DNA of 21,664 nucleotides from an uncultured Eubacteriales bacterium. GTDB taxonomy: Bacteria > Bacillota > Clostridia > Oscillospirales > Oscillospiraceae. A program made the position numbers and the translations under genes. Positions 21,601 through 21,664 of this stretch are shown here, piece after piece; position 1 is the stretch's first letter, and every line of letters starts with the position of its first letter. The notes under the pieces are model-generated. The model had not been told where the DNA came from, did no database searches, and saw nothing but the letters and a program-made list of their open reading frames with translations. Location of the stretch: assembly GCA_900548625.1 (NCBI GenBank), contig URLO01000041.1, positions 1 to 21,664 of the forward strand. Reading direction: 5' to 3'.

Positions 21601-21664
21601 CTAATTAAACGCTTCAATAATCCAATCGCGTCCGGTAATGCTGAAAATGGTATTAGGGGTAAGC
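21601..21664 (-). CDS. C-terminal end of an unidentified gene (cut by the window edge)
   Basis: Reading leftward from the window edge, 20 codons are open and end at TAG (21603-21601). The peptide ends ITGRDWIIEAFN and looks like real protein sequence. The bases are clearly richer in A and T than the rest of the window. It converges on spoIID with a 23-base gap. Too little is present to name a family. Confidence 0.35.
   Translation of the reverse strand, partial: LTPNTIFSITGRDWIIEAFN

Noticed and set aside
1..21664. CRISPR arrays, tRNA or rRNA genes
   Set aside because: No regularly spaced direct repeats, no tRNA cloverleaf with CCA end and no rRNA-like stretches were found on reading both strands.

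Overview
The window is a GC-rich, gene-dense chromosomal segment from a spore-forming Firmicute, most likely a gut Clostridia of the Oscillospiraceae (Ruminococcaceae) type. This is inferred from the spoIIIA operon plus spoIID, a T-box leader, Shine-Dalgarno starts, and a gene order that follows the Bacillus subtilis spoIIIA - yqhY - nusB - xseA - xseB - ispA - dxs - tlyA - argR - recN neighbourhood. Almost everything is on the minus strand and is read from right to left.

Layout in the direction of transcription. (1) 20482-15843: the complete eight-gene spoIIIA operon (AA to AH), tightly coupled, ending in a terminator at about 15785-15820. It faces spoIID on the plus strand (20594-21577). 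The 111-base gap between them carries back-to-back SigE-like promoters. (2) 15635-11545: Asp23 family protein, nusB, a TsaD-like M22 protein, xseA, xseB and ispA. Two tandem promoters drive it and a strong terminator (11484-11520) ends it. (3) 11378-10692: a free-standing XRE-type regulator with three membrane helices and its own terminator. (4) 10529-about 9885: a large structured non-coding RNA recognised as OLE RNA, with its own promoter (TTGTAT-17-TATGAT). It is followed by a hairpin-rich spacer of about 300 bases and then by oapA, the OLE-associated membrane protein. (5) 8929-2016: dxs, tlyA, nadK, argR, recN and an SLH-domain protein, all overlapping or nearly abutting. (6) 2015-126: promoter, tyrosine T-box leader (specifier UAC), a small zinc-ribbon protein and tyrS. 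(7) The last 64 bases hold the C-terminal end of a further minus-strand gene with a more AT-rich sequence.

The main discovery is the OLE RNA/OapA pair in the isoprenoid (ispA-dxs) cluster. OLE is among the largest structured bacterial RNAs. Here it has been separated from ispA by a regulator gene and two terminators, so it appears to be transcribed from its own promoter. It is also separated from oapA by a structured, repeat-like element that ends in a terminator-like hairpin placed directly before the oapA ribosome binding site. The arrangement suggests OLE level is set separately from oapA, dxs and the genes beyond them.

Functional themes: forespore-mother cell channel and peptidoglycan remodelling (SpoIIIA, SpoIID), isoprenoid precursor supply (Dxs, IspA), DNA repair (XseA/B, RecN), RNA maturation and antitermination (TlyA, NusB), arginine control (ArgR), NADP supply (NadK) and tyrosine charging (TyrS).
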